From Agarivorans sp. Alg241-V36 (lineage in GTDB: Bacteria > Pseudomonadota > Gammaproteobacteria > Enterobacterales > Celerinatantimonadaceae): a DNA stretch of 64,000 bases. Made by a program: the position numbers and the translations under genes. Location of the stretch: positions 124,289 to 188,288 of the forward strand of contig NZ_UNRE01000002.1 in assembly GCF_900537085.1 (NCBI RefSeq), read 5' to 3'. Below are positions 17,450 to 26,035 of this stretch, one piece after another. The notes beneath the pieces are model-generated. The model was not told where the DNA came from. It did not search any database and was given only the letters and a program-made list of their open reading frames with translations. Every line of letters starts with the position of its first letter. Positions within the stretch are counted from its first letter, which is position 1.

Positions 17450-18019
17450 ATGTATTTCTCTAAAGTATTACCTTTGACTTGGTTGTTGTTACTTACCCTT
17501 AGTGCTTGTGGCGGTGCTAGTGATTCACCCGCGCCGCAATCTGACGAACAAGAAATACCCGCTGACCCTGAGCCAAACGAACCTGAGCCCGAAGAGCCTG
17601 CAGATAGTTCGGTACAGGCATTAATGCTAGATGCCGTTAACCAAGCACGCAGTGTAGGTAGAGATTGCGGAGATACTTTTTATCCCGCGGTAGCTGCGCT
17701 AACCAGTAACCTGAAGTTGCAATTAGCCGCTGAAGAACACTCCAACAATATGGCCAATTATGACTTCTTTTCTCACACCGGCTTAGATGGCTCAAGCGTG
17801 GCTACTCGGGTTAGTCGCCAAGGTTATTCTTGGTCAAATGTAGGGGAAAACATAGCCGCAGGGCAGCGCTCGGTAGAGGCGGCGATGAACGGGTGGCTTA
17901 ACAGCAGCGGCCATTGCGCCAATATTATGAATGCTAATTACCGTGAACTAGGGGCTGCCAAAGCTGAGAATGCTAGCAGTAGTTATGGCATTTACTGGAC
18001 CCAAGTTTTTGCTCGGTAG
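17450..18019 (+). CDS. CAP/SCP-domain secreted lipoprotein, first of a tandem pair
   Basis: A 189-residue exported protein. A lipobox LSAC at residues ~17-20 predicts a lipid anchor, followed by a Pro/Glu/Asp-rich linker (PADPEPNEPEPEEPAD) to about residue 54. The CAP domain (PR-1/SCP family) then shows [57 protein letters not shown] and YWTQVFA, including the His and Glu residues of the family cleft. Cysteines in GRDCG and GHCANI probably form a disulfide. Bacterial CAP proteins are secreted with mostly unknown roles. Its neighbour at 18425 encodes the same domain. Confidence 0.85.
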   Translation: MYFSKVLPLTWLLLLTLSACGGASDSPAPQSDEQEIPADPEPNEPEPEEPADSSVQALMLDAVNQARSVGRDCGDTFYPAVAALTSNLKLQLAAEEHSNNMANYDFFSHTGLDGSSVATRVSRQGYSWSNVGENIAAGQRSVEAAMNGWLNSSGHCANIMNANYRELGAAKAENASSSYGIYWTQVFAR

Positions 18020-18424
18020 GGTAAGCTCTTGCTGAACCTAAGGCTCAATTAAATATTGCGTTTCTTTCACTGTTTTTAAATCTATCAGTCATACAAATAA
18101 TGCAATAACTGCCTCTGACGGCTGCTGAAACAAGTTGCTTATATTTGGATTTATTTGTAAATCAATTGATTATGGATTTTGTTGATCGATTTGTTAAAAG
18201 TAGTGTTTAGATCATGTTTTTAAATATGTAGTTATGTATTATTTTCCTGCTTGTGCAAATTGAGCGACGAAATTAAGGTTTTCACAAGTTAAATCAAACT
18301 TTTAATGAGTGCTTTCGTTACTGAGGGAACAGTAACTCCGTGCTACAAACTGCCGAAGTTGAATTACGGTGAATGTGTACCTTGGCTTACGAACACACGC
18401 AGTCCTGACGATATAAGGAAATAT
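18020..18424. other. intergenic region between the two CAP genes
   Basis: This stretch is AT-rich and contains no supported gene. A plus-strand frame could extend the second CAP gene upstream to 18305, but those 40 codons show no signal peptide and no ribosome binding site. AAGGA at about 18415-18420 marks 18425 as the real start, so the region is probably the promoter of the second CAP gene. Confidence 0.5.
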
Positions 18425-19057
18425 ATGTCATTCTTCAAATTTTTATTGTTGTTACTTGGTCTTAGTGGCCCAGCAGATCCTACTGAACCGACCGACCCTG
18501 GTGGGCAGAATCCTAGCGAACCAACTAATCCAGTCGACCCAGTTGACCCGGTTGATCCCGTTGACCCTGTTGATCCGGTATTGCCAACCGACCCAGTCGA
18601 ACCAACTGACCCAGTTGAGCCTACCGATCCTGTAGAAGATACTCTGCAAGCTAAAATGCTGAAAGCAGTAAACGAAGCACGTAGTGTTGGGCGTAAGTGT
18701 GGCAGCACCTATTATCCAGCCGCTGAGCCATTAAGTTCTAATTTAAGCCTGCAATTGGCCGCTGAAGAGCATTCTAATAACATGGCAAACTACAACTTCT
18801 TCTCACATTCTGGCTTAGATGGCTCTAGCCCTTCTAGCCGAGCAAGAGGTCAAGGCTATAGCTCATCTTATGTTGGTGAGAATATTGCCGCAGGCAACCG
18901 CACCTTGGAAGATGCCATGTCTAGCTGGTTGAAGAGTAGTGGTCACTGCTCAAATATCATGAGTGATAAATACACCGAGTTAGGTGCAGCAATGAGTGAA
19001 AATAGCAGTAGTACTTATGGCCAATATTGGACACAAGTTTTTGGCGCGCAATACTAA
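18425..19057 (+). CDS. CAP/SCP-domain secreted protein with Pro-Thr-Asp repeat linker, second of a tandem pair
   Basis: A 210-residue protein beginning with a short hydrophobic stretch ([12 protein letters not shown]) that acts as a signal or anchor but lacks the lipobox Cys of its neighbour. Residues ~16-72 are a low-complexity linker of ADP, TEP, TDP and VDP units. The CAP domain follows with [57 protein letters not shown] and [11 protein letters not shown]. It is a tandem duplicate of 17450-18019 with a longer, simpler linker. An intrinsic terminator follows at 19099. The short hydrophobic stretch is weak as a cleavable signal, so exact localisation is uncertain. Confidence 0.82.
   Translation: MSFFKFLLLLLGLSGPADPTEPTDPGGQNPSEPTNPVDPVDPVDPVDPVDPVLPTDPVEPTDPVEPTDPVEDTLQAKMLKAVNEARSVGRKCGSTYYPAAEPLSSNLSLQLAAEEHSNNMANYNFFSHSGLDGSSPSSRARGQGYSSSYVGENIAAGNRTLEDAMSSWLKSSGHCSNIMSDKYTELGAAMSENSSSTYGQYWTQVFGAQY
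18530..18634 (+). repeat. in-gene repeat encoding VDP/TDP-VEP linker units
   Basis: Five successive 9-base units of the GTTGAYCCN type (18533-18577) encode Val-Asp-Pro repeats. They continue as 18-base units for Thr-Asp-Pro-Val-Glu-Pro up to about 18634. Such a repeat can change length by slippage and would alter only the linker of the CAP protein. Confidence 0.85.
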
Positions 19058-19098
19058 AATAAGAAAAGTGCTAAATGGTTAATGGCTAATAGTTATAG

Positions 19099-19126
19099 GC
19101 CCAGAGTTAACGCTCTGGGCTTTTTT
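19099..19126 (+). terminator. strong intrinsic terminator after the CAP pair
   Basis: GCCCAGAG (19099-19106) and CTCTGGGC (19113-19120) form an 8-bp GC-rich stem followed by six T residues at 19121-19126. Confidence 0.88.
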
Positions 19127-19361
19127 GTTAGTTGGTGTGGAGCTGGGTAATTTCTTTTTCATGGATGCCTACTAAATCCAAAATGTAGATGTAAATGCAG
19201 CTAAAGTGATTTCATGTTGAACACATGTTTCTCTGTTAAAGCTCAACTGCCCCTAGTTAAGCCTAAAGCTATCTTCTATTGTTGTTGATGAGTTCAAAAC
19301 ACAGCGGCCTTGTTTTGTTACTCTGCTATTTTGAAGTAGTGAGTCTGATGGAGGGAGTTTG

Positions 19362-20033
19362 ATGGCAACAACACTGGCTTTTGATGTTTATGGCACCCTG
19401 ATCGACACCCAAGGTGTGCTAAATCAACTGCGCGAATATATGGGCGAGCAGGCAGCACCTTTTTCGCAAGCTTGGCGAGATAAGCAATTAGAGTATTCGT
19501 TTCGCCGAGGCTTGATGCAAAACTACCAAAACTTTGCCTTGTGTACGGCGCAAGCTTTGGACTATTGCTGCCAAGTGTTTCAGGTGCCTCTCAGTGAGCA
19601 ACAAAAGCAGGATTTGTTGACTATTTACCAAGTATTGCCAGCTCACCCCGATGCAAAGTTAGCTTTAGCTGATCTGCAACAAGCGGGCTTTAGGCTCTAT
19701 GCATTTTCTAATGGTCAGCAAGCTGCGGTTGAGTTGTTACTAGAAACGGCAGAGATCCGAGACTTTTTTAGTGCGGTGGTGAGCGTTGACGAGGTAAAAA
19801 GCTTTAAACCTGATCCAGCGGTTTACCAACATTTTCTCGATAAAACCCAAAGCCTAGCTGAGGCCACTTGGCTGGTGTCATCTAATCCTTTTGATGTTAC
19901 TGGCGCGGTTTCGGCCGGTTGGCAGGCTGCATGGGTGCAACGTTCGCCCGCAGCGGTATTTGACCCTTGGGAGCTAGCACCCACTGTTACTATCACTTCA
20001 TTATCAGATTTAGCTGCTGCTTTAACAGCCTAA
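19362..20033 (+). CDS. haloacid dehalogenase type II (HAD superfamily hydrolase)
   Basis: A 223-residue cytosolic HAD enzyme of the (S)-2-haloacid dehalogenase type II group, which uses an Asp nucleophile to remove halide from 2-haloalkanoates. Motif I is AFDVYGTLID, with the nucleophilic Asp near residue 7. Motif II is YAFSNGQ. The Lys and Asp regions are VKSFKPDPAVY and SSNPFDVTGAVSAGW, matching the type II pattern with Asn and Ser near the active site. GGAGGG at 19350-19355 supports the ATG at 19362. Halogenated organics are common in seaweed habitats, so the role fits. A broader phosphatase activity cannot be excluded. Confidence 0.85.
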   Translation: MATTLAFDVYGTLIDTQGVLNQLREYMGEQAAPFSQAWRDKQLEYSFRRGLMQNYQNFALCTAQALDYCCQVFQVPLSEQQKQDLLTIYQVLPAHPDAKLALADLQQAGFRLYAFSNGQQAAVELLLETAEIRDFFSAVVSVDEVKSFKPDPAVYQHFLDKTQSLAEATWLVSSNPFDVTGAVSAGWQAAWVQRSPAAVFDPWELAPTVTITSLSDLAAALTA

Positions 20034-20137
20034 GCACGCTGCTTTCTTTTGAACTCGCGCTAAGTTTAACGCCTTGCATATTGCTACAGTGCTGCAAATA
20101 GACAGCTATTCAATTCAAGCTTTAAGGAGGTCGCAAT

Positions 20138-20731
20138 ATGACGAAAGTAGATAAAAAACACAGCCAACAAATTTACTACTTTGATCAAGCCATTTTTGAA
20201 GAGCAAACCCAATGCCAAGAAGTACTTTATGACTACAACCACAGTCGCCCCTCTGAGGTAGAGCGTCGCGCAGCTTTGCTAAACGAGATTTTTGCCGAAG
20301 TAGGTGAAGATTGCATGATAGAGCCGCCGCTGCATGCCAATTGGGGAAAGCATACTCATTTAGGTAATAAGGTTTACGCCAACTTTAATCTCACCTTAGT
20401 AGACGATACGCATATCTACATTGGCGATTACACCATGATTGGCCCGAATGTCACTTTGGCCACTGCGGGTCACCCAGTAAACCCCGAGCCGAGAATGCAA
20501 GCCGCTCAATTTAATGTGGCTATTCATATTGCCACTAATGTGTGGATTGGTGCTAACTCGGTGGTATTGCCGGGAATTTCTATTGGAGAAAATAGCGTTA
20601 TTGGGGCGGGTAGTGTAGTGACCAAAGACATTCCCGCCAACGTGGTTGCGCTTGGCAACCCTTGCAAGGTATTGCGTGAAATAAGCGAGCATGACAAACA
20701 GTTTTATTATAAAGACTTGGCGTTTGATTAA
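20138..20731 (+). CDS. lacA: LacA/Maa-type sugar O-acetyltransferase (hexapeptide repeat)
   Basis: A 197-residue cytosolic acetyl-CoA-dependent O-acetyltransferase of the galactoside/maltose acetyltransferase group. The N-terminal Mac region includes YDYNHSRPSEVERR. The left-handed beta-helix shows VYANFNLTLVDDTHIYIGD, TLATAGHPVNPEPR (with the catalytic His of the GHPV motif), NVWIGANSVVLPGISIG and GAGSVVTKDIPANVVALGNP. It matches E. coli LacA along the whole length, though the true acceptor sugar is unknown. A textbook AAGGAGGT precedes the ATG. It stands alone, without lac or mal genes. Confidence 0.88.
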   Translation: MTKVDKKHSQQIYYFDQAIFEEQTQCQEVLYDYNHSRPSEVERRAALLNEIFAEVGEDCMIEPPLHANWGKHTHLGNKVYANFNLTLVDDTHIYIGDYTMIGPNVTLATAGHPVNPEPRMQAAQFNVAIHIATNVWIGANSVVLPGISIGENSVIGAGSVVTKDIPANVVALGNPCKVLREISEHDKQFYYKDLAFD

Positions 20732-20752
20732 GGGAGTTTGTCCGCTACAAGG

Positions 20753-20795
20753 CTAGCAGGAGCGCTCAACTCAAGCACGCCGCTGCTAGTTTTTT
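20753..20795 (+). terminator. intrinsic terminator after the acetyltransferase
   Basis: CTAGCAG (20753-20759) pairs with CTGCTAG (20783-20789), with partial inner pairing of AGCG and CGC, followed by six T residues (20790-20795). The remaining ~245 bases up to the sulfatase gene contain nothing else I can identify. Confidence 0.75.
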
Positions 20796-21042
20796 CATTG
20801 GTCTTTGCCCTATTAAAAGACAGCTATTGTTCTAATTCGTCGTTTTCCTTCTTTGTTTACACCTACTAAGTTGACGTAAAGCGAATCTTTCCTACCTTTA
20901 CAGTAACTACCGAATAAAAAATCATTAACTCCACATTAGCTAGCTAGAGCGGTTGCCACTCAAGGCATTTGCTGCTGTTTGGGTTATTGGCATTTAGGCT
21001 GAGCGCGATGCTCATTAAGCGACACAATATTAAGGACTAACT

Positions 21043-22542
21043 ATGAAAAGGATTTTGGCTACTTTGGCGTTAATACTTGGTTTAGGCTGTATGTCTTTCG
21101 CTTATGCCAAGCCAGATAAACCTAATATCTTTGTTATTTTTACCGACGATGTAGGTATCTCAAATTTAAGTGCCTATCACCGCGGCGTAATGAGCAGTGA
21201 AACGCCGAATATTGATAGCATTGCCGAAAAAGGCATGTTGCTCACAGATTACTATGCTCAACCTTCTTGTACTGCTGGGCGCTCAGCCTTTCTTACCGGG
21301 CAGTTTCCTGTGCGTACTGGTTTACATTCGGTGGGCTTACCTGGCGGGCCGGTTGGCTTAAACCAGGATACTCCTACGCTGCCAGAGCTGCTTAAAACCA
21401 TGGGCTATCGCACGGGGCAATTTGGCAAAAACCATTTAGGTGATCGCGATGAGTTTTTGCCTACCATGCACGGTTTTGATGAGTACTGGGGTTGGTTGTA
21501 TCACCTTAATGCGATGGAATATACCGAAGATCCTGATTGGCCAAAAGATCCTGCTTTTGAGCAGTTTGCTCCACGCAATGTTATTTACGCTAAATCTGAC
21601 GGAAAAGGTAATCAAACCATAGAAGACGATGGCCCGTTAACTAAAAAGCGTATGCAGACTCTCGACGATGAAGTAAACAAACATGCCATTGATTTTATTG
21701 AGCGAGCGGTAAAAGCTGATGAACCGTTTTTTACTTGGTATTGCCCGTCTCGAGGTCATGTTTGGACACACCTTTCACCTGAATATGAAGCAATGCTGGG
21801 TCAAAATGGCTGGGGCTTACAAGAAGTAGTGATGAAAGACTTAGACGATCACGTTGGTGAAATGCTCGCAAAACTCGAAGAGCTAGGCGTTGCTGATAAT
21901 ACCATTGTGATGTTTACCGCCGATAATGGTCCAGAAATTATGACTTGGCCCGATGGTGGAATGACCCCTTACCATGGGGAAAAAGGCACCACTTGGGAGG
22001 GGGGAGTTAGAGCGCCGCTATTGGTGAGTTGGCCAGGCAAGATTCCAGCGGGAAAAATTCATAATGGCATGTTTGATGGAATGGATTGGTTGCCTACATT
22101 GGTTGGCGCTGCTGGTGGTCCAGAGGATTTAAAACAGCAAATGTTAGAAGGCTTTGAGGGCTTCAAAGCCCATTTAGACGGTTACAATCAGCTAGATATG
22201 TTAACTGAAAACAAGCCCTCGAATCGCGAACACATCATCTACTATGAACGAGACAAGTTACAGGCTGTGAGAGTAGGTGACTGGAAAGCGCACTTCGTTG
22301 TTCAAAACGAAGGCTGGAGTGGACCAAAAGAAGAGCTAAATGCGCCTCTGTTATTTAACCTGCGTCGTGACCCGTATGAGCGAGCCGCCGAAGAGTCAGG
22401 AATGTATATTAAGTGGATGGGTGAAAAAATGTGGGCATTTGGTCCAGCTCAAGCGGCGGTGCAGAAGCATTTAGCGAGTTTTGAGAAGTGGCCAGTGGTC
22501 ACCGCCAACGATAGCGCTAGTGTTGGCGGAGTAGGGAACTAA
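21043..22542 (+). CDS. secreted sulfatase (arylsulfatase family, Cys-type)
   Basis: A 499-residue exported sulfatase. Residues 1-22 form a signal peptide ending in AYA. The active-site motif SCTAGRSAFLTGQ contains the C-x-(P/A)-x-R consensus, whose Cys is converted to formylglycine. Metal-binding residues appear in FVIFTDDVGIS near the N-terminus and TADNGPEIM near residue 290. HGEKGTTWEGGVRAPLLVSWPGKI is the usual conserved segment around residue 310. It would release sulfate from sulfated glycans or aryl sulfates. No formylglycine-generating enzyme or anSME gene is in the window, so maturation must be supplied elsewhere. TAAGGA lies before the ATG. Confidence 0.9.
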   Translation: MKRILATLALILGLGCMSFAYAKPDKPNIFVIFTDDVGISNLSAYHRGVMSSETPNIDSIAEKGMLLTDYYAQPSCTAGRSAFLTGQFPVRTGLHSVGLPGGPVGLNQDTPTLPELLKTMGYRTGQFGKNHLGDRDEFLPTMHGFDEYWGWLYHLNAMEYTEDPDWPKDPAFEQFAPRNVIYAKSDGKGNQTIEDDGPLTKKRMQTLDDEVNKHAIDFIERAVKADEPFFTWYCPSRGHVWTHLSPEYEAMLGQNGWGLQEVVMKDLDDHVGEMLAKLEELGVADNTIVMFTADNGPEIMTWPDGGMTPYHGEKGTTWEGGVRAPLLVSWPGKIPAGKIHNGMFDGMDWLPTLVGAAGGPEDLKQQMLEGFEGFKAHLDGYNQLDMLTENKPSNREHIIYYERDKLQAVRVGDWKAHFVVQNEGWSGPKEELNAPLLFNLRRDPYERAAEESGMYIKWMGEKMWAFGPAQAAVQKHLASFEKWPVVTANDSASVGGVGN

Positions 22543-22570
22543 AGTAACAAGTAGTAAGGCCTCTAGTTAG

Positions 22571-22596
22571 AAAAGCCAGCAAGGAGCTGGCTTTTT
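22571..22596. terminator. bidirectional intrinsic terminator
   Basis: AAAAGCCAGC (22571-22580), a five-base loop and GCTGGCTTTTT (22586-22596) form an A/T-flanked stem between the convergent sulfatase and LPMO genes. It works on both strands. Confidence 0.85.
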
Positions 22597-22613
22597 CTAT
22601 TTAGGTGGATGAG

Positions 22614-24116
22614 TTATTGGCAAATATCACCGCTTAGTTCTGGAACTTCTGGAGTGCCATTACTATTGCCTTGGAAACCAAAGCTCACGCTTGCTCCTGG
22701 TTCGATAGTGGCGTTCCATGCTGCATTGTTTACGGTGTAAGGGCCATCACCTGATAGTACGCCATTCCATAATTGATTAACGCTGTTGCCAGTGGTGTAT
22801 GCCCAGCTAACTTGCCAGCCATTAATCGCTTGCTCGCCGGTGTTAATGATACGTACTTCTGCGTTAAAGCCAGAACCCCATTGGTCTACTATCACATATT
22901 CACAGCCAGCCTGGCTTGGTGGAAGGGCAGTAATCACCAGCTCTTGATTGGTGTTTGTCTCAAGTAGGCCATCAGACACGGTAAGGCTTACCGAATAACT
23001 CCCCGCTGCATCATAGTCATGGCTGACTAAAGCACCGCTTGCCGTATAACCATCGCCGAAGTTCCACTGATAGTTTAGCGTGTCGCCCTCAGCATCGCTG
23101 GAGCTGCTAGCGTCAAAACTGGCAGATAAACCTTGGCTACTTGCTTCAAAGCTCGCTATTGGCGCGGTATTGGCGGTAGATTTTACTTCAACGGTAACCT
23201 CAGCCGGAGCGGACTCAAGCGCCTCGTTGTCGGTCACACTGAAGCTGAAATTATCGCTGCCCACAAAGCCTGTTGCTGGAGTATAGGTTAAAGCAGGCGC
23301 TGTGCCGCTTAAGCTGCCATTAATGGGTTGGCTAAGCACTTGGTAGCTTGCTATTTCGCCACCATTGTCGCTGCCACTTAAGGTGAGGCTTATTGGCGTA
23401 TCTTGTGGAGTGGCAAGTTGCTGTGGTGTGGCAATGGGCGTACCCAAGGTATCTTCTGCATAGGCTAAATCAATACAGCCATGAAAGCGCTCAAAGGTCC
23501 AAGAGTTACGGCCCCATTCGCCATAAATCACCTGATGACCGCTGCGTTCGGGCAGAGTACAGCTGGTGATAAAAGTATTGGCTGTTTTGTCGGATACTAC
23601 CGCTGGATTGGCATTGGGGTTGTTATCATCATATGGCAAAGCACAAAACGGTTCTGTTTCAAAATCATCCCAAGTTAAGGCTTTGCTTGGGTCGAATACA
23701 AAGCCTGGCTTGGTTATCCAATAGTGAAATTCTCGAGTATCAGAGAAGTGATTTCCCCAGCTAATGTTCCAAGTAATATCCAGTGGCCCAGCTTGAGCGG
23801 GTTGGCCTGGCCAAGAAGTCGCTACGTCCCAAGGTGTGGCGCCGCCCTGCCAAGTTTCGCTGTCAAAGCCACATACATTGTTCGGGAGAGGTGATACTAC
23901 TGCACGCCCTTCGGCATGAGTAAGCACACTCATGAATTTGTAGCCACCTTGCGAGTCATTTTTGAAAGCGTCAACACAATGAGTGCTGCTGGCTTGATCG
24001 GGCTTTTCACTGAAGCCGCAAAGCGCATTTCGAGAGGGGGGGTCAACCATTAAGCCGTGAGCCAACACTTGGCTAGTGGCGAGGATGCTTAGTGAGAGTA
24101 TTAGTTTGTTAGTCAT
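22614..24116 (-). CDS. multidomain AA10 lytic polysaccharide monooxygenase with Ig-like, PKD and CBM2 domains
   Basis: A 500-residue secreted copper enzyme that oxidatively cuts chitin or cellulose. The signal peptide ends before His20 (SQVLA then HGLMVDPPSR), giving the N-terminal histidine of the copper brace. The second His is visible in WGNHFSDTREFHYW. The AA10 domain covers ~20-217 (RNSWTFERFHGCIDL near its end). Then come an Ig/cadherin-like domain (~235-310), a PKD domain (~316-395, with YQWNFGDGYTASG) and a CBM2 (405-500), bracketed by Cys405 and Cys499 and carrying the surface Trp residues WQVSW and LWNGVL. CBM2 favours chitin or cellulose, supporting the substrate. It faces the sulfatase gene. 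A 600-base gene-free region follows its start. Confidence 0.93.
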   Translation of the reverse strand: MTNKLILSLSILATSQVLAHGLMVDPPSRNALCGFSEKPDQASSTHCVDAFKNDSQGGYKFMSVLTHAEGRAVVSPLPNNVCGFDSETWQGGATPWDVATSWPGQPAQAGPLDITWNISWGNHFSDTREFHYWITKPGFVFDPSKALTWDDFETEPFCALPYDDNNPNANPAVVSDKTANTFITSCTLPERSGHQVIYGEWGRNSWTFERFHGCIDLAYAEDTLGTPIATPQQLATPQDTPISLTLSGSDNGGEIASYQVLSQPINGSLSGTAPALTYTPATGFVGSDNFSFSVTDNEALESAPAEVTVEVKSTANTAPIASFEASSQGLSASFDASSSSDAEGDTLNYQWNFGDGYTASGALVSHDYDAAGSYSVSLTVSDGLLETNTNQELVITALPPSQAGCEYVIVDQWGSGFNAEVRIINTGEQAINGWQVSWAYTTGNSVNQLWNGVLSGDGPYTVNNAAWNATIEPGASVSFGFQGNSNGTPEVPELSGDICQ

Positions 24117-24716
24117 GTTATTCCCTTATTGTTGTGTATGGAATGAACACCAGCGCCAAGCTGGTGGGCAAACTCCTGCTACCAAGTCCGTTTGTTATAG
24201 TTTTCAAACTTGGTAAAACTTAAGTCATTAGGACAAATCACGTCCGTAATAACTAATAAGTTATTTAAGGGAAATTAGTTGAGCATATTGCGTTGATCCA
24301 GAAAATTGCTGAAGCCAAGATTCTGTCAGTTTCATTAGTAATTGATTATGTTGTTACTAATCACGTTTTGTTGTCGGAGGAGTTCGAAAACACGCTGTGC
24401 TAGCGGGGGGATTGGTAGCTGGTAATCGCTCTTGTATTGGGGTAAATCACATTTAGCAAATAAAGTTTGACTGTTTTTTTGTACAGTTCGGGTAGGCGTT
24501 TGCGAGTGATAAATTGGCTTTGTTTAAGTTTTTAGTGCCATAGTTCGGCAGCTTTCTGCTGCTCTCTTTAGCTTTGCTTTTTGTGAATCGCTAACGGCCA
24601 TTTAAAGGGGAAAGTTAACAATACAAAGCGTGAGCGAAAACGAAAACCGATTTATCTTCGAAGACTTACAATGACTGATTAAAGTAATTACCGTTTTCAC
24701 TCACGCTCGAGACCTA
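24117..24716. other. 600-base gene-free region upstream of the LPMO gene
   Basis: No supported coding frame exists in this stretch. It must hold the LPMO promoter. Its left third is AT-rich. Its right end contains the inverted repeat at 24628-24706, listed separately. Confidence 0.5.
24628..24706. repeat. inverted repeat, 15-base arms about 50 bases apart
   Basis: GCGTGAGCGAAAACG (24628-24642) is matched, with one difference, by the reverse complement of CGTTTTCACTCACGC (24692-24706). The arms enclose 49 bases, which include a small palindrome around TTCGAAGA. The right arm ends eleven bases before the stop of the convergent-side MFS gene, so it could be a long terminator-like hairpin or a trace of a mobile end. 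Confidence 0.6.
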
Positions 24717-25913
24717 TTAATTAGCCGGTGCTTTAGCTTTGCGGCTATTTACCCATAAACTACTGAGTATTAAGGCAATGCTAAATAGAGCTACGCCACT
24801 CCAACCATACTGGTCAAACACTCTCACTCCTAATAGCGAGCCAAACGCACCGCCAAGGTAGTAGCCCAGCATGTATATTCCATTGATGCGGCTTTGTGCG
24901 GCAGGGTCAATTGAAAACACCCTTACCTGATTAGACACTTGAGCGCTAAACACACCAAAATCAATCAAAATGATGCCAACAATTAAGCCGAGCAATGAGT
25001 TACCCCAATTTGCCGAGATGGAAAAGCCAGCAGCAATCAGTAACAAGGCGGCACTAATCATATTGCGAGAGCCGAACTTGGTCACATATGGGCCAGAGAG
25101 CTTGGCACCGCTTACGCCTGCCAAAGCAATAATTCCAAATAACCCTGCTTGTTGTGCATTGTAGTTAAATGGTGCTTCGCCAACATGTAGCGCTAAGGTG
25201 GCCCAAAGCGCGTTAAAAGCAGCAAACCACAGTGCACCCGTTAAGGCTGAGGTGCGCAGAGCAGGGTGCTTTTTAGCAAGGCCAAACATGCTAGCCACTA
25301 GTTTGGGGTAAGGCAGTTTTCCTGCGGGTGTATTGCTGGGAAGGTAGCGATAAAGCCATAACCCAAATACCAAAGCGATAGCCGCAGACATCGCAAATAC
25401 CGCCCGCCAACCAAGGTGTTCGCCTACTACACCGCTAACGGTTCGAGACAGTAATATACCAATGGTAAGCCCCGTCATCATGGTGCCGATAACCCGGCCC
25501 TTTTGTTCTGGCGAAGATAATGATGCCGCAAAGGGGATTAACTGCTGAGTTATGTTGGCGCTTAAGCCGATGACAAAAACAGCGCCTAGCAGCATGGCCA
25601 AGTTCTGTGCAGAAAATGCCAACAAAGAGGCGGAGACTAGAAAAAAAGACAGTACCGCAATTAAGCCTTTGCGAGACATGTTGTCTCCTAAAGGTGAGAT
25701 CAGCAACAAGGCTGCAGCATAGCCAAACTGGGTGGCTGCTGGAATGGCACCCAGCGCCTCACCGCTTAGTTGTAACTCTTGCCCCATTTGTGGCAACAGT
25801 GGTTGATTGTAATAAAGGTTGGCTGCTGTAGCAGACACCGCGCTAGACATTAACAGTAGTAGGCCTTTGTTTAGCGAAGGGTTGTTTGCTGAGTTGTGGC
25901 TTAAATCAGTCAT
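24717..25913 (-). CDS. MFS transporter, drug/metabolite efflux type
   Basis: A 398-residue twelve-helix inner-membrane MFS protein. N-terminal TAANLYYNQPLLPQMGQEL is typical of the YnfM/AraJ-like efflux branch. Loop 2-3 is LISPLGDNMSRKGLI, and helix 5 has the MMTGLTIGILLSRTVSGVVGEHLGW antiporter-type motif, which favours export. An in-frame start exists at 25964, but MTDLSH at 25913 begins the natural cytosolic N-terminus. The LysR gene at 26036 is divergent across 122 bases and is the probable regulator. The substrate is unknown. Confidence 0.88.
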   Translation of the reverse strand: MTDLSHNSANNPSLNKGLLLLMSSAVSATAANLYYNQPLLPQMGQELQLSGEALGAIPAATQFGYAAALLLISPLGDNMSRKGLIAVLSFFLVSASLLAFSAQNLAMLLGAVFVIGLSANITQQLIPFAASLSSPEQKGRVIGTMMTGLTIGILLSRTVSGVVGEHLGWRAVFAMSAAIALVFGLWLYRYLPSNTPAGKLPYPKLVASMFGLAKKHPALRTSALTGALWFAAFNALWATLALHVGEAPFNYNAQQAGLFGIIALAGVSGAKLSGPYVTKFGSRNMISAALLLIAAGFSISANWGNSLLGLIVGIILIDFGVFSAQVSNQVRVFSIDPAAQSRINGIYMLGYYLGGAFGSLLGVRVFDQYGWSGVALFSIALILSSLWVNSRKAKAPAN

Positions 25914-26035
25914 AATTTTTCTTCTATGTCGCTTGAAGTGAATAGCTAGTTTGTTGGCAGCCACTTTACGCCTTTGGTGTCTATAGCAGAAATGCTAATA
26001 TTTGATTCTAGCGATAGTATTTTGGTATAGATGAA

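Noticed and set aside
18364-18708. Minus-strand frame encoding a Gly-Ser-Thr/Val repeat protein
   Set aside because: It is the mirror image of the VDP/TDP linker repeat of the CAP gene on the plus strand; no ribosome site or terminator supports it.
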